Positions 47,701 through 54,091 of a DNA stretch of 64,000 bases are shown here, piece after piece. Made by a program: the position numbers and the translations under genes. Every line of letters begins with the position of its first letter. The stretch's first letter is position 1. The stretch covers positions 45,200,287 to 45,264,286 of the forward strand of contig CM037590.1 of NCBI GenBank assembly GCA_021018995.1. Reading direction: 5' to 3'. The notes under the pieces are model-generated. The model ran no database searches and was not told the origin of the DNA. It saw only the letters and a list, made by a program, of their open reading frames with translations. Source of the stretch: Chloranthus sessilifolius. Lineage: Eukaryota > Streptophyta > Magnoliopsida > Chloranthales > Chloranthaceae.

Positions 47701-50700
47701 AGGATGTGTGGGCGGTACCCAAACTTTGACCACAGTTTTGACCGCCTTTTTTTTTGAATTTTCTTTTATATATCATGTGCCACGTGGCACATGATCCCAA
47801 AACAGCTGTTAGTTTTGAAATCACATGCCATGGGACATGTGATCTAGGGTTCTAACCCACCATCCTTAGTATGGGTTCAAATCCATTGTCCCATTTGCCT
47901 TTTTTTAGAACAGAAATGTGCCCCTAAACAATTTCAGAAAAATCTATAGAAAGACTAGTAAATACTTTCAAATCATAATAAACGAGAACTCACCTTTCTT
48001 GATTATTTTGGAGTGCCAGATCATAGAGGTGGCTGACGTCAGCAGTCATGTCATGCCCTCCTTTATATTAATGCACCATACAGCCCCCTTTTTATATTAA
48101 CACGCTATTTTACAAAAAAAAATTGAATCTATCTCTACAGTGACTTTCGCCTAATGTTGAAAACATTATCCATCTTTGTTTACCTAACTTTTTGATCATG
48201 CAGAAAACATACTTGAGTCAGACGGTTTGCATGTTCATAATTCATCCTCTTATAGAGGACACATTTAATTGGAAAATAAGTTATAAGGTTCATGCACACA
48301 CAATATTCATCACTTATACAGAACATATCTTATCTGCATGGTTGAGCACCATGTTTAAAATACCACTTGGTACTGCTTTGTACCATCACTAACCTGTACA
48401 CAAATGGTTTCCAATGAAGGATTTTGTACCTTCCAGTACCAGCTTGCATCAGCTGGTACATTCCGGTATTGGCAAAGTCTGGTACTGGTATGAAATCTGG
48501 GATTTAAAAACTGGTGGGCCCTGTAAGCAGGGTCTAGGGGTCCCTTTTCAAGGTAGCTAAGGTAACTTCTTTGACCTGTGTGGTACAAATCCTCTCTATA
48601 CTGCTGGTACAAAGGGTTTCAAGGTGAAAAAACGTTTTGTACCTTCCAGTACCAGCTTGTACCGGCTAGTATATTTCGTCATTGGCAAAATCTGGTACTG
48701 GTACGAAATGTGGGATTTTGAAAAATGGTGAGCGGCCTGTAAAACTCCTTTCTCAAGGGAGCTAAGTTAACTTCCTTGACCTTGACCTTTTGTTAGTTTG
48801 TAATGCGTTGGTACCTTTGGATTATGTGTTTGTGTCTTCTTTGTTCTTTGAGTTAGCTTACTTTTTCATTGTCACAATTCTATTGTAAGCATTTTTATAT
48901 TTGGTAGTACTATTTTCTTATATGTTATGTCCATGCTTAAGATCTTGGTCTGTACCTGAAAATATCGGCCAGTATATTTTGGTACCGGACCAAGGAGGTA
49001 TATAGCCTTAAAGGTTAATATTGCCCTTTGTTACCCTTGAAGTGGTTCATACTATTTATACTAGCCGGTATTTTCCAAATACAGGCCAGTATTTCGGGTA
49101 TGGTACTCCCAATCCTCATAAATATGAGGAACGAATACAAATGGAAAGGCCACTCTTCCCCGTTTAATGGTTTGGTTGGTGACCAAATGATCTGGTTCAT
49201 TTGCCTACACCTGGACCAATGCCTAGAAGTAGATCGCTTGGACTACTTAGATGAGAACCTTGCAGTCCTCATTGACTTGACATGCGATGATCACATATAG
49301 AGGTCAAGACCAGTACTGGTGCCGGATCTGAGATTTTAAACCTTGGTTGTGTCCCTGATGTGGCCTCGTTGTCGACATTGAAATTACTTCTTGCTCAGTT
49401 TGAAAGCAACAGTTGGGACTTGGCACACCAAGTGGGACTCTGAGTTTTATTTATAATTTCCTTCTTCAAATTTGAAATCCTACTTTGCATGTCCTTCAAA
49501 TCTATTTTTCCTTGATTTTGGATGGTGAGACTTGTGTGATCCTTATGTCCCTACTGTGCATCCATTCCAGGAGAATAACCCTCCATTCTTTCCTTGATTT
49601 TCAACAATCAATTAAAATTTGGTAAAGGAGGATGATAATAGAAAGTCAATTCAACCGATAAAAAAAAAATAAAAAGTCAATTCTGATCTTGTCGACATCA
49701 TAAAAAAATCTGATCTTTGAGAAATAATCTGGAGAGAGGCCCACTTGCAGGGTTGAAATAGACCCCCACCGGATGGAGCGAGGGCAAGCCCATACAAGCA
49801 CCCAGGGACAAAAAACTTCACACCTCCTGAGGCAGAAAAACAAAGTAAGCAGCAAACACCAACAGTTGATGTTAGCTGTACTCCAAAATTAATCACCTGA
49901 GCTACCCATACAAAAAAGACCAAAAGATAGGAAAAGTTGAAAAATATAGGCAGGCTAAAGGATACTGCTGATGCCACATCCCATATCCACAGCTCACAAC
50001 CTCCAAAGTTGTGAAGTACTTATCAAGGCTACTGTTTGCAATAGCGAGCTGCACAGCATACCAAGGATGAACTGGAGCACCATGTTGGCCACATATCTAT
50101 GGCCATCGAATACCATCAAATTCCTTTCTTGCTAGTCCCCACATAACAGCAATTGCAGTCTAAATTCCAGATAGAATTTCCCGCAATAAGATATTTGGCT
50201 CTATTTGGTAGGGGCATAAAGATATTCTAAGATGCCCATAGTTTCATTCCAAATAATGGGTGCCAGCTTACATCACATAAATAAGTGATTAAGGCAATCA
50301 TAAGTCCTGTTACACATTCCACAGCTTTTTTTCAACAGTAAGCCTCTTTTGCATAAATGGTCCACTGTTAGAACATTTTCCCAGGCAGCACACCAGGAGG
50401 GTATCAGGGTTTCCATAAAGCTGATCAATCTTGAGAGACGAGGGCCCTGCAGGTCAGTGGCTTACAGAAAGAGGCCACTTCTCTTTTGGTTCCAAATCTT
50501 GAACCACGAATCTTCTTTGTTTCGAACAATTATATCATTCTCTATCAACACCATCGAAGTGCAGAAATTTTCATTCTCTTCCTACTTTACTGTGCCGAAG
50601 GATAATGGGCCAACCTCCAGTCACCTCCGGGTCTCAATATTTGGAAATCTGGGCCATCCTATTGATAGCAAGCACAATCATTTTTTGAGAAGGTCATCTC

Positions 50701-51964
50701 AAGCTCAACTGCGCGACAAATCATCATGCCAAAAAAAATTCTGTTCCCTGTTCCAACAACTTGATGCCCCTATTAAATGAAACTTCCCATTTTGAGGAGG
50801 GCTCTTCCACCATCTGGAAGCAGTTAAGACTTGAGAGTTATTTATATCTAACTTCCTCTAGCCAACACCACCACCTGCTGAGCAGTGCCACATGCATCTT
50901 TTCAATCATATTTAATATTCAGGGCCCCCCTCCTCTTTCGAGATACCCGCCACTTCCCAGTTCAACAGTTGGTGATTTTTCTTCTTCTCCGAATCCATCC
51001 ACAGGAGTCTTGTTGGAGTTTCTTCAGGATAACAACTACACCAGCTGGGCAGTGAAATAGACATTTAGCATATGGAAATTAGATAGAGCTGAGGTTATTA
51101 CTGCAAGGGTCTCCAAAACTACCTTGTCCTCACTTACACAAATATATCTTACGCATTGTGAAATAAATTTAGAAGTCCTAACGTCTCGAGTACTTGATCC
51201 ACACATGATATAAGGATGTAATCATCTGGCATTCTGGCTTATTGTCTTTGCCTTGTTGTGATAGTTTTACTAAACTAGATGAAGTGGGCAGTAATTTTTG
51301 TAGTCATACCCTTCGAGCATGTAAAGGTATTTAAAGAAAGATTGAATGCCACTAGGGATTGGTTTCCTGTAGAATTTTTTGCCTACAATTTCTTAATATA
51401 TGAAAGGAACAAATGAACTTGAAATTACTTAATTTTCCATCTATTTTTCTTAGAATATCAAATTTCCATAGGGCAAGGAATCTGGCTGAGACATCTAAAT
51501 ACATCGAGGGTATTTTAGTCATTTCGCCAAACACGGAAAAGTAATTTAAGATAATTTTTTATGAAACCAGCAATTTTCGGTTCCAGTTCTAGTTAAACGT
51601 GCGACTTCCCCCATTTCTTTTGAATATTTTAGTGTTACATGGCAAAATGACTAAAGTTTCCCTAATAAAACCTAATTGTTTTGCACTCAGGTTTGGAATT
51701 TCCCACCTCTTACTAGTTTTCTTGTTGAATTTCAGATTGGACAAGAGAGGTTCGATATTGGCTGTTAGAGTTGACTGCCTGGACCTGGAGAGGTTTTCAA
51801 TCATCAACCGTTTTGCCAAGTTCCATGGCCGGGGTCACACAGATGGAGCTGAGAGCTCGTCGTCCTCTGAACCATCAATTGTCACCCGATTCCCCCAGAG
51901 ATATGTGACTGCATTTTCAATGCCTAGGAACGTTCCTGAGGGGGTGCCCTGTCTCTCACTTTAA
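14218..51964 (+). CDS. Large plant 'dentin sialophosphoprotein-like' nuclear protein (8 coding exons)
   Basis: Join 14218-14395, 14723-17313, 17422-17567, 39137-40963, 41129-41177, 41282-41529, 41706-41813, 51736-51964. Every junction is GT-AG and keeps frame. The total is 1,791 sense codons plus stop, counting one in-frame TGA at codon 1047. The product starts [16 protein letters not shown] and has a Gln-rich, probably coiled-coil segment near residues 195-240 (Gln/Leu repeats around '[15 protein letters not shown]'). A long Ser/Asn/Gln/Gly-rich disordered middle follows. Near residue 1555 is a basic PKKRK motif (likely nuclear import). The C-terminal ~220 residues are ordered ([59 protein letters not shown]) and end LPCLSL-like (PCLSL). 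From memory this order and sequence match the plant-wide family annotated as dentin sialophosphoprotein-related, so named for Ser-rich composition, not function. The molecular function is unknown to me. The odd points are the internal stop and the 21.6-kb and 9.9-kb introns. Confidence 0.88.
14723..17313 (+). CDS. Coding exon 2 (2.6 kb)
   Basis: Begins after GGATTGACAG. The first two bases complete an Asp codon. It carries the Gln-rich segment and most of the disordered Ser/Asn/Gly-rich region. It ends in phase 0 at GAAAAG|GTGAAT; reading on would reach a stop at 17350. The intron is 108 bp. Confidence 0.9.
17422..17567 (+). CDS. Coding exon 3
   Basis: Preceded by TTCCCTCTACAG. It encodes [16 protein letters not shown]...KRDAQT and ends ACAAG|GTAGCT, leaving two bases (AG). 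Those join a T at 39137 to make Ser, giving the junction ...[18 protein letters not shown], which matches the family as I recall it. That match is why the 21.6-kb intron is accepted. Confidence 0.85.
17690..18120 (-). mobile_element. Probable older LTR-type sequence, left flank of the inserted retrotransposon
   Basis: Sequence such as 'CTCTAGGTTAGGGCAC' and 'GGTTTCGTAGATTTC' is continued on the far side of the inserted element (20800-21500) by LTR-like sequence resembling the solo LTR at 36689-37659. I infer that the small retrotransposon landed in an older LTR. The outer limits were not determined. Confidence 0.35.
18126..18900 (-). repeat. 3' LTR of the small retrotransposon
   Basis: 775 bp, the downstream LTR in the element's minus orientation. 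It is closely similar to 19963-20794 apart from scattered substitutions and one deletion near 18885. It is bounded by the TSD CTAGG and the polypurine tract. Confidence 0.9.
18924..19580 (-). CDS. 218-codon ORF inside the small LTR retrotransposon
   Basis: The only long ORF of the element's internal region. The product is rich in Ile, Pro, Val and Thr with many I-x-P / V-x-P steps, predicted mostly extended or disordered, with no zinc knuckle, protease motif (DTG/DSG) or reverse-transcriptase motif. It ends within about 25 bp of the polypurine tract. Upstream minus-strand sequence to the primer-binding site looks like a broken continuation of the reading frame. It may be a degenerate gag-like ORF or an element-specific protein. 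Function unknown. Confidence 0.45.
   Translation of the reverse strand: MRHEALRFKLSNPVSVNPTTSPTVRCNPIIISDPITIVKPTPVTESINGVNSIPVAAPVTTYNPKPIQEIKSVTVVTLANLISPKIVIDPLPEPVIAPKSVEESVLIDENPIPVNICTNPNTIGEPEAIEEQVAAINPLEPEIVEAQLFEIKTITPTTHRSQDRVGCMLIFISVGESKIKQIEPEWNPIYLFKPLPIEVPYILSVIAIMKIHTNQSSR
19948..19962 (-). other. Primer-binding site (tRNA-Met type)
   Basis: The minus strand reads TTGGTATCAAAGCCC directly after the LTR end (...CCCGCATCA). This closely matches the complement of the plant initiator tRNA-Met 3' end (TGGTATCAGAGCC type) with one difference. Confidence 0.85.
19963..20794 (-). repeat. 5' LTR of the small retrotransposon
   Basis: 832 bp, TG...CA-bounded on the minus strand, adjacent to the primer-binding site. 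It keeps about 57 bp missing from the other LTR (segment around 20,725-20,780). A TATA-like TATAAATACACATTG, reading on minus near 20,255, could be its promoter. Confidence 0.88.
20800..21520 (-). mobile_element. LTR-like remnant with CTCGCTCAAGCGAG motifs
   Basis: Shares composition and phrases with the solo LTR at 36689-37659: GAAGAAGAATCACTCTTC near the front, CTCGCTCAAGCGAG near 21220, and a GC-rich TTGGCGTCCCCG end. It probably belongs to the same LTR family and hosts the 18126-20794 insertion. Ends undefined, no coding capacity. Confidence 0.4.
21521..22589 (+). other. Intronic stretch; possible LTR-element primer site near 21775
   Basis: On the minus strand, TGGTATAAGAGCAAGA (complement of 21772-21787) resembles a retroelement primer-binding site (TGGTATCAGAGC type), but no matching LTR pair was found. 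A G-run lies at 22268-22279. No gene recognised. Confidence 0.35.
22590..22682. repeat. Minisatellite, 31-bp unit x3
   Basis: CTATCATATGAACAATTTCA... begins at 22590, 22621 and 22652. The first two units are identical; the third differs at its end. Confidence 0.95.
23034..23504. mobile_element. hAT-like MITE, 471 bp
   Basis: Ends TAGGGCTGTGCAGAAAACC ... CCCGATACACCCCTA (inverted TAGGGGTGTATCGGG). The flanks GTTACAAC (23026-23033) and GTTATAAC (23505-23512) form an 8-bp duplication with one mismatch. Subterminal sequence is rich in GAAACCGAACC / GGTTCGGTTTC. The interior has tandem 'GGTATTATTTGTAAAA' repeats and no real ORF. Same family type as 28480-29493. Confidence 0.85.
23560..24180. repeat. 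Degenerate repeat sequence with GGTTCC motifs
   Basis: 23,680-23,745 carries repeated GGAACCG(C/T)GGTTCC palindromes. 24,005-24,100 carries repeats of CGCGGAGATCTTGGCG. A short (CT)n run lies at 24114-24133. Probably MITE-derived, ends not defined. Confidence 0.4.
24386..24805. mobile_element. Foldback element with ~45-bp inverted repeats, 420 bp
   Basis: The left arm CTTGACCGTCATTTAAAC, extending through GTTTAAATGATCTTACACCATT, pairs with the right arm AATGGTGTAAGATCATTTAA...GATGGTCAAG. No transposase. A diverged related copy follows at 24840-25210, and further related sequence lies at 55430-55650. Confidence 0.7.
24840..25210. mobile_element. Diverged second copy of the preceding foldback element
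   Basis: Aligns along most of its length with 24386-24770 (shared CACTTGGGCAATTTAGATTG and CACACTTCAATGGTGT). It lacks a clean left terminus. Confidence 0.6.
25352..25378. repeat. (AT)n microsatellite
   Basis: Short uninterrupted AT run following GTATAT. Confidence 0.9.
25500..26480 (-). pseudogene. LINE-B (outer L1), 3' part of the reverse transcriptase ORF
   Basis: Minus-strand reading gives, with frameshifts, L1 ORF2 landmarks in order: [18 protein letters not shown] (compare the usual LG..YLG.PL block), [19 protein letters not shown], and [19 protein letters not shown] (compare NGGLGIR). These belong to the region after the catalytic YxDD box. An internal diverged duplication is seen (two GGTAAT(C/T)C-type blocks near 26135 and 26262). 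It is the probable continuation of 36500-38860, split by the LINE-A insertion. Multiple stops make it non-functional. Confidence 0.7.
26485..26852 (+). pseudogene. LINE-D, 5'-truncated LINE 3' end (plus strand)
   Basis: Encodes the tail seen in plant L1 ORF2 after the zinc-binding domain ([17 protein letters not shown], compare W..W.ERN.R.F.GK), then a 3' UTR and a short A-run (GATTAAAAAAA). The flanking AATGTGTGCATACCATA and AATGTTTTTATACCATA are an imperfect target duplication of about 17 bp. The insertion interrupts minus-strand LINE-B sequence. Confidence 0.65.
27079..27980 (-). pseudogene. LINE-A ORF2 C-terminal part with zf-RVT domain
   Basis: The minus strand shows a [15 protein letters not shown]-type block near 27830, then [31 protein letters not shown]...H-type zinc-binding region ([20 protein letters not shown]) follows, typical of the reverse-transcriptase zinc-binding domain of plant LINEs. 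Frames change at about 27340. It is cut at 27981 by the LINE-C insertion and resumes at 30286. Confidence 0.8.
28480..29493. mobile_element. hAT-like non-autonomous element, 1,014 bp
   Basis: Ends TAGGAGTGTTATCGGGTCGG ... CTGCACAACCCTA (inverted TAGGGTTGTGCAG). The flanking GTGGGAAG (28472-28479 and 29494-29501) is a perfect 8-bp duplication. GGTTCGGTTT-type subterminal repeats match those of 23034-23504. The interior includes a long (GA)n tract and an Arg/Glu ORF that is only repeat translation. No transposase. Confidence 0.9.
28955..29005. repeat. (GA)n microsatellite
   Basis: About 51 bp of uninterrupted GA inside the hAT-like element. Confidence 0.95.
29654..30112 (+). pseudogene. LINE-C ORF2 C-terminal fragment (zf-RVT)
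   Basis: Residues ~16-75 contain [20 protein letters not shown], then [17 protein letters not shown]...AAHLMIHC zinc-binding pattern follows, then the [13 protein letters not shown] tail. It is intact from the domain to the natural stop at 30110-30112 but is only the end of a truncated ORF2. Confidence 0.85.
30286..32300 (-). pseudogene. LINE-A reverse-transcriptase region
   Basis: Read on minus from 32300: [18 protein letters not shown] (compare KSPGPDGF), further blocks with frameshifts, then YVDDTNFF near 31425 (the catalytic YxDD box), then NIYEAVSG at 31360-31346. After the 604-bp insertion it continues with [13 protein letters not shown] and [12 protein letters not shown], ending [16 protein letters not shown] near 30455. 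The metal-binding Asp pair is present, but frameshifts preclude activity. Confidence 0.82.
30734..31337. mobile_element. 604-bp insertion with GCATATGC-rich ends
   Basis: Splits the LINE-A reverse transcriptase. Flanks ACCTGAGG (30726-30733) and ACCTGAGA (31338-31345) make an 8-bp duplication with one mismatch, as for hAT elements. Both ends are dense in GGCATATGCGA and CGATGGCAT words in both orientations, but terminal inverted repeats are weak. Removing it restores LINE reading frame EAVSG|F. No ORF. Confidence 0.65.
32850..33530 (-). pseudogene. LINE-A apurinic/apyrimidinic-type endonuclease region
   Basis: The minus strand starts [10 protein letters not shown] (compare the WN.RGL start). 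It then gives the [11 protein letters not shown] block (compare LQETK, metal-binding Glu), and after a frameshift [16 protein letters not shown] (compare GGDFN). This is the N-terminal nuclease domain that nicks target DNA in L1 elements. Stops and frame changes make it defunct. Confidence 0.8.
33776..34140. mobile_element. hAT-like MITE, 365 bp, inside LINE-A
   Basis: Ends CATGGATCAAAAAATCGG ... CCGATATTTTGAACCATG are inverted repeats. Flanks GCTTGAGG (33768-33775) and GCTTGGGG (34141-34148) form an 8-bp duplication with one mismatch. The interior has repeated TATCG and AATTATCGGA words and no gene. Its ends resemble those of 4227-4369 (GGATCAAAAT). Confidence 0.82.
35250..36290 (-). pseudogene. 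LINE-A ORF1-like region (DUF4283-like)
   Basis: The minus strand shows, across two or three frames, [20 protein letters not shown], then [20 protein letters not shown], then [10 protein letters not shown], then [20 protein letters not shown]. This order matches the DUF4283 domain often found in ORF1 of plant L1 elements (VWVRL.GLP...W....L..IG...G..L..D). It is RNA-binding by analogy. Region 35250-33550 downstream is Pro/Ser-rich and broken. Confidence 0.6.
36689..37659 (-). mobile_element. Solo LTR, ~971 bp, inside LINE-B
   Basis: TGGAG occurs at 36684-36688 and 37660-37664 as a 5-bp duplication. The plus-strand start TGACACAGGACAAAACGC resembles the start of the LTRs at 18126/19963. A TATA-like sequence (TATATAAAGGC on minus near 37310) fits an LTR promoter. 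Internal CTCGCTCGAGCGAG motifs match 21220. The upper end (…GAGAACT) is not the canonical CA dinucleotide. No second LTR or coding region, hence solo. Confidence 0.7.
37805..38282. mobile_element. hAT-like MITE, 478 bp, inside LINE-B
   Basis: Ends TAGCGGCGTCAATGGGC ... CATTGACACCCCTA (inverted TAGGGGTGTCAATG). Flanks CATTGGAT (37797-37804) and CGTAGGAT (38283-38290) agree at 6 of 8 positions. Removing it joins the reverse-transcriptase reading (LLLQMKKS to the KAFN block). The interior is rich in GGGC(C/T)-type words and non-coding. Confidence 0.75.
39137..40963 (+). CDS. Coding exon 4 (1.8 kb), contains an in-frame TGA
   Basis: The first base completes Ser 972 (AG|T). It encodes [15 protein letters not shown]..., a long Ser/Gln-rich region, and the [19 protein letters not shown] segment. 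It ends CCAG|GTGGTG and leaves AG, completed by T at 41129 (Ser). TGA at 39360-39362 interrupts the otherwise open frame. The possible 66-bp intron 39355-39420 would remove it without a frame change. Confidence 0.82.
39355..39420 (+). other. Candidate frame-neutral 66-bp intron (exitron) spanning the in-frame stop
   Basis: Donor CCAGG|GTGTGT and acceptor TCTTTTATTTCAG|CTCAAG with a good pyrimidine tract. The length is exactly 22 codons and removes TGA at 39360-39362. It is short but within the plant range. Alternatively the TGA is a genuine nonsense mutation or a base-call error. Confidence 0.4.
41129..41177 (+). CDS. Coding exon 5 (49 bp)
   Basis: Follows ATGTTGACAG. It encodes the end of Ser 1581 and [16 protein letters not shown], and ends GAGAAG|GTTCAC in phase 0. 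It is part of the conserved C-terminal region. Confidence 0.88.
41282..41529 (+). CDS. Coding exon 6
   Basis: Follows CTGAATGCAG. It encodes [20 protein letters not shown], then [13 protein letters not shown] and further ordered sequence. It ends GGGAATAT|GTAAGG. The donor lies 30 bp upstream of a long perfect palindrome. Confidence 0.88.
41560..41622. repeat. Near-perfect palindrome, 31-bp arms, 1-nt centre
   Basis: The left arm 41560-41590 and right arm 41592-41622 are exact reverse complements around a single C at 41591. The arm contains TGTACCCTTCATGATGG reading inward. It lies in the 176-bp intron after exon 6. Confidence 0.95.
41706..41813 (+). CDS. Coding exon 7
   Basis: Follows TTTTCCAG. 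G completes Met 1680, then [16 protein letters not shown] and an amphipathic [17 protein letters not shown] helix. It ends TTTCGAG|GTATGA. Confidence 0.88.
42010..42392. repeat. Four irregular tandem copies, ~70-110 bp
   Basis: TGCCAATG(A/G)CATGTATGGGATC occurs at about 42016, 42126, 42186 and 42291. Most copies continue to TTTTGAAACGGTAACAAA and a (T/A)AAATA(T/C)AAAAAGA tract. The array abuts the 3' end of the minus-strand LINE fragment 42393-43030, so it may be a multiplied LINE tail plus target. Confidence 0.85.
42393..43060 (-). pseudogene. LINE-E fragment, zf-RVT and 3' end
   Basis: Minus strand: PPKIKFFS...[14 protein letters not shown], then [21 protein letters not shown] (C-x2-C...H...H-type zinc-binding domain), then [19 protein letters not shown]. 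This is the end of a plant L1 ORF2, with the rest missing. Confidence 0.78.
43061..43620 (+). other. Very AT-rich intronic stretch
   Basis: Extreme A/T content with short AAATGATTTAAA-type repeats (43430-43520). No ORF or recognised element. Confidence 0.5.
43625..43825. mobile_element. Foldback family copy (diverged)
   Basis: The left side has CTTGAGATC...CATCAGATGGTCA...AATTCCACATGGC. The right side has the inverted GCCATGTGGAATC...GACCGTCTGATGGTA...AATCTCAAGG. Same family as 11029-11281 and 61815-62095. Confidence 0.65.
43833..44200. mobile_element. Possible hAT-like element with GGTTCGGT subterminal repeats
   Basis: Starts TAGGGGTTTAAATTTGACCC and contains AACCGAAC/GGTTCGG words like 23034-23504. 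It ends near TTGCACTCCA. Inverted termini and target duplication are not exact, so this is tentative. Confidence 0.4.
44484..44525. repeat. (GA)n microsatellite
   Basis: About 42 bp of GA. The Ser/Leu-repeat ORFs on the minus strand are artefacts of it. Confidence 0.95.
44679..44753. repeat. Compound (AT)n(AG)n microsatellite
   Basis: AT repeats pass into AG repeats. It abuts the truncated integrase relic at 44754-44880. Confidence 0.95.
45637..45794. repeat. Tandem duplication, ~79-bp unit x2, within the Ty3 relic
   Basis: GAGCTGCTCTCAATGTAAAA and ATGTAGACATATCGCAAATG occur twice, about 79 bp apart. Confidence 0.85.
46474..46645. repeat. Minisatellite, ~46-bp unit, about four copies
   Basis: AGGAATGAGTGT(T/G)GAATCAACATT recurs four times with a GGATTGAAGGG spacer. 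It lies in the Ty3 relic between protease end and reverse transcriptase. Confidence 0.9.
46951..48350 (+). other. Intronic stretch, no clear gene
   Basis: Possible further Ty3 gag/protease debris near 46,950-47,150 on minus, too degraded to name. 47,480-47,900 has repeated ATGGGTTCAAA(C/T)CCATTG and CATGTG(C/A)CA(C/T)GTGG-like words. Nothing else was recognised. Confidence 0.4.
48352..49348. mobile_element. hAT-like repeat rich in GGTAC motifs, ~1 kb
   Basis: The left end CATGTTTAAAATACCAC and right end GAGATTTTAAACCTTG are inverted. Inside, TTGTACCTTCCAGTACCAGC occurs twice (about 48417 and 48634), with GGTACTGGTA(T/C)GAAATCTGGGATTT-like partners. Flanks are only partly alike, so the target duplication is unproved. 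Confidence 0.5.
49640..51060 (-). pseudogene. LINE-F fragment, zf-RVT region and 3' end
   Basis: The minus strand near 50530-50280 reads [28 protein letters not shown], then [15 protein letters not shown] (C-x2-C...H), which is the zinc-binding domain of plant LINE ORF2. A 3' UTR-like stretch to about 49,640 includes the usual tail of such elements. Frames shift and 50,780-51,060 is only tentatively part of it. Confidence 0.65.
51736..51964 (+). CDS. Coding exon 8 and stop
   Basis: Follows TTGAATTTCAG. The first base completes Arg 1716 (AG|A). It encodes [33 protein letters not shown], a Ser-rich step and [18 protein letters not shown]...PCLSL, with TAA at 51962-51964. This is the best conserved end of the family as I recall it. 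Confidence 0.9.
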
Positions 51965-52610
51965 TCATTAATTAATTGATTTTTTTCCCCTCCTTTTGCC
52001 GTCAACTCTCTTGCATATATATAATTTTTTTGATACTCCCCATATTTTGTGGGTCTGCATCCGTTGTATACTTAGCATCTCAGGTAGAGATCGAGTGAAC
52101 GTGATACCATTGGCTAATTAATCTGTGATAGACCGTGTTGTCGTGTGGGCTTGTTTTGTTTCGTTACATATTCCAGGTCCCACACCCCGACCCCGTCTGA
52201 TTACGGATTTGGCCAGCGAGCAATGAAGTCACTTATATCCTGATTAGATATCAAGTGTTTCACCCACTAATCCTTTCCCTTCTTTAATACTAACAAACAG
52301 AGAAAAAAAAGATCACATATTTTCAGGGGTCCTGACAGTGTAGAAGTCAGCCTTCACAGGATTGATGGGATAAAAGGCTCTGAAAATCTTATGACGGTGC
52401 CGACGCCCATTAATCCAAACAGGAAAAATAATGATTTGCCTTCATTTTACAAAGAAAGGCTTAAAAAGGAGCTGAGTTGGACGTTTGATGAACACAGGAA
52501 GTGAACTTCGGATTTTTGAGAGGTATATATGGTCTTTTTTGATACTTTTGTTTATTTATGTAAGTTCGAGGGATTTGGTTTCTTCAATAAAAAATTTCAT
52601 GCTTAAGAAC
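51965..52610 (+). other. 3' UTR and transcript end (limits approximate)
   Basis: AT-rich sequence after the stop. A canonical AATAAA at 52586-52591 is a plausible poly(A) signal. Earlier weak signals are possible. The transcript would end just before the Mutator-like element. Confidence 0.45.
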
Positions 52611-52682
52611 ACTGGGGATTGGCTGATTCATAAACCATAAAAAGGGCAATGGATCCATAGCAGTCTTTTGCTTAATCATAAA

Positions 52683-53678
52683 GGGGGGACGTTACTTGCA
52701 CACTTTTTAAGTGGTTGCACCAAAAATTCCAAAATTTGTCCTTGAACATATTTTTTGTGATTGCACCTAAAATTAAAAAAAATAAATTGCACCGTTCTCT
52801 CTCTATCTCTCTCTACACCGTTCCCTACGCACATTTTCTGTCTGATTTTTAAATGTGATCATGTGTTTGTATTTTAATTTTTCCTTATTGATCTACCTTA
52901 TTGAAACTAGTAGTTAGGTTAGTTTTCATGGAATGCTTGATCTCTAACCTTGTTCATTGTCAAACTCCAAGAAGCTCACTTTCATTAAAAATATTTGATT
53001 TTGTAGCTTCAAACTCGCAGGCCAGAAATTCATCATGTTGAATTCAAATCCCAGAATCAAAGAAACCCAAATGAACAAAATCAAATCTCTTACCAGTTTT
53101 GAATATGGAAGCCATCTGAAAGTCCTTCAAAAACCTTAAAAACCCATCACATTTACCAAAAACTCCCCAATTTCAAAGATGAATTCCATCTGCAACCCCC
53201 AATCAAAATCTGCAAACCCAAATCAGATAACCAAAATCCCACTTCATACGGATCCTGTTTTGACATAAAACCGAAAACCCATCAAATTCCAATCTCCTTT
53301 TTTTATAAGAAAATCTCTATTTCATCTCGCCGCTAACAAAAAAATTCAAATGCTAAAGATGATAGTTTGATCTTTAATTCGTCTCTACGTGTGGGTTTAG
53401 ATAGTATGAGTTTTCTTAATTTGGAAAGTGGACCTGCTGAATTCCTCCTATTTAAGGTCTCTCTCCATCCTTTTACTTTTCAAGCGATTTGGCTTGGGTT
53501 CTCTTATTCACCCTCTTATTGCCTGATTTGGCTAGGGTTCTCTACGTTATCCTCTTCTTGCGTCTTTTAACATAGGTGCAACGGCCATGGTAACTTAGTC
53601 ATTTAAAAAAAATATATTTCCAATTGTTTTATTAATTTGGGACAATCACTTGAAAAACATGTGCAAGTAATGACTCCC
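52683..53678. mobile_element. Mutator-like (MULE-type) non-autonomous element, 996 bp
   Basis: AATCATAAA flanks both sides perfectly (52674-52682 and 53679-53687), the 9-bp duplication typical of Mutator-like elements. Ends GGGGGGACGTTACTTGCACA ... TGTGCAAGTAATGACTCCC are inverted repeats of about 38 bp. The interior has CT-rich stretches and no transposase. It could carry a captured host fragment (AACCCAAATCAAAATC-type UTR-like sequence near 53,000-53,300), but I could not identify a source. Confidence 0.88.
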
Positions 53679-53798
53679 AATCATAAAATCTTCAACTCCT
53701 AGAATATCAATGTGAAATTTGGTCTATGTTAGGTGTAGGTTCCTCTGGATTCTGGCTGTGGTCTGCCACATGGTTTTGTTTAAGTTCACACTTTTTAA

Positions 53799-54088
53799 GG
53801 CTGCATATGACATAACTCTTTGCTAGCCTCTGACATAGCAGAGTTCATCCGCCTTAGTTAGTTCCCATTTTCTTTTCTAACTCTCTGCTAGAGCAAATAA
53901 AATTTACTTTGGCAAAGAGTGGGTATAGCTAGTGCACAGAGATAAATCTTGCTATGTAAGGAGTTATCAAAGAGAAGGGGTACTTGCTAAAGAAGGTAGC
54001 AAGATGTTAGCATAGAGGATGGGAACTTGCTAAAGTAGGTGAACTCTGCTATGGTAGAGGCTAGTAGAGAGCTATGCTATACGCAGCC
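53799..54088. mobile_element. PIF/Harbinger (Tourist-like) MITE, 290 bp
   Basis: Ends GGCTGCATATGACATAACTC and, inverted, GGCTGCGTATAGCATAGCTC. Similarity continues for about 50 bp to CATAGCAGAGTTC. TAA flanks both sides (53796-53798 and 54089-54091). No ORF. Confidence 0.85.
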
Positions 54089-54091
54089 TAA

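Larger units (their letters stand above)
41814..51735 (+). other. Coding intron 7, 9,922 bp
   Basis: A GTATGA donor and a TTGAATTTCAG acceptor flank LINE and Ty3/gypsy relics, microsatellites and repeat families listed separately. No host exon was recognised inside. Confidence 0.8.
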
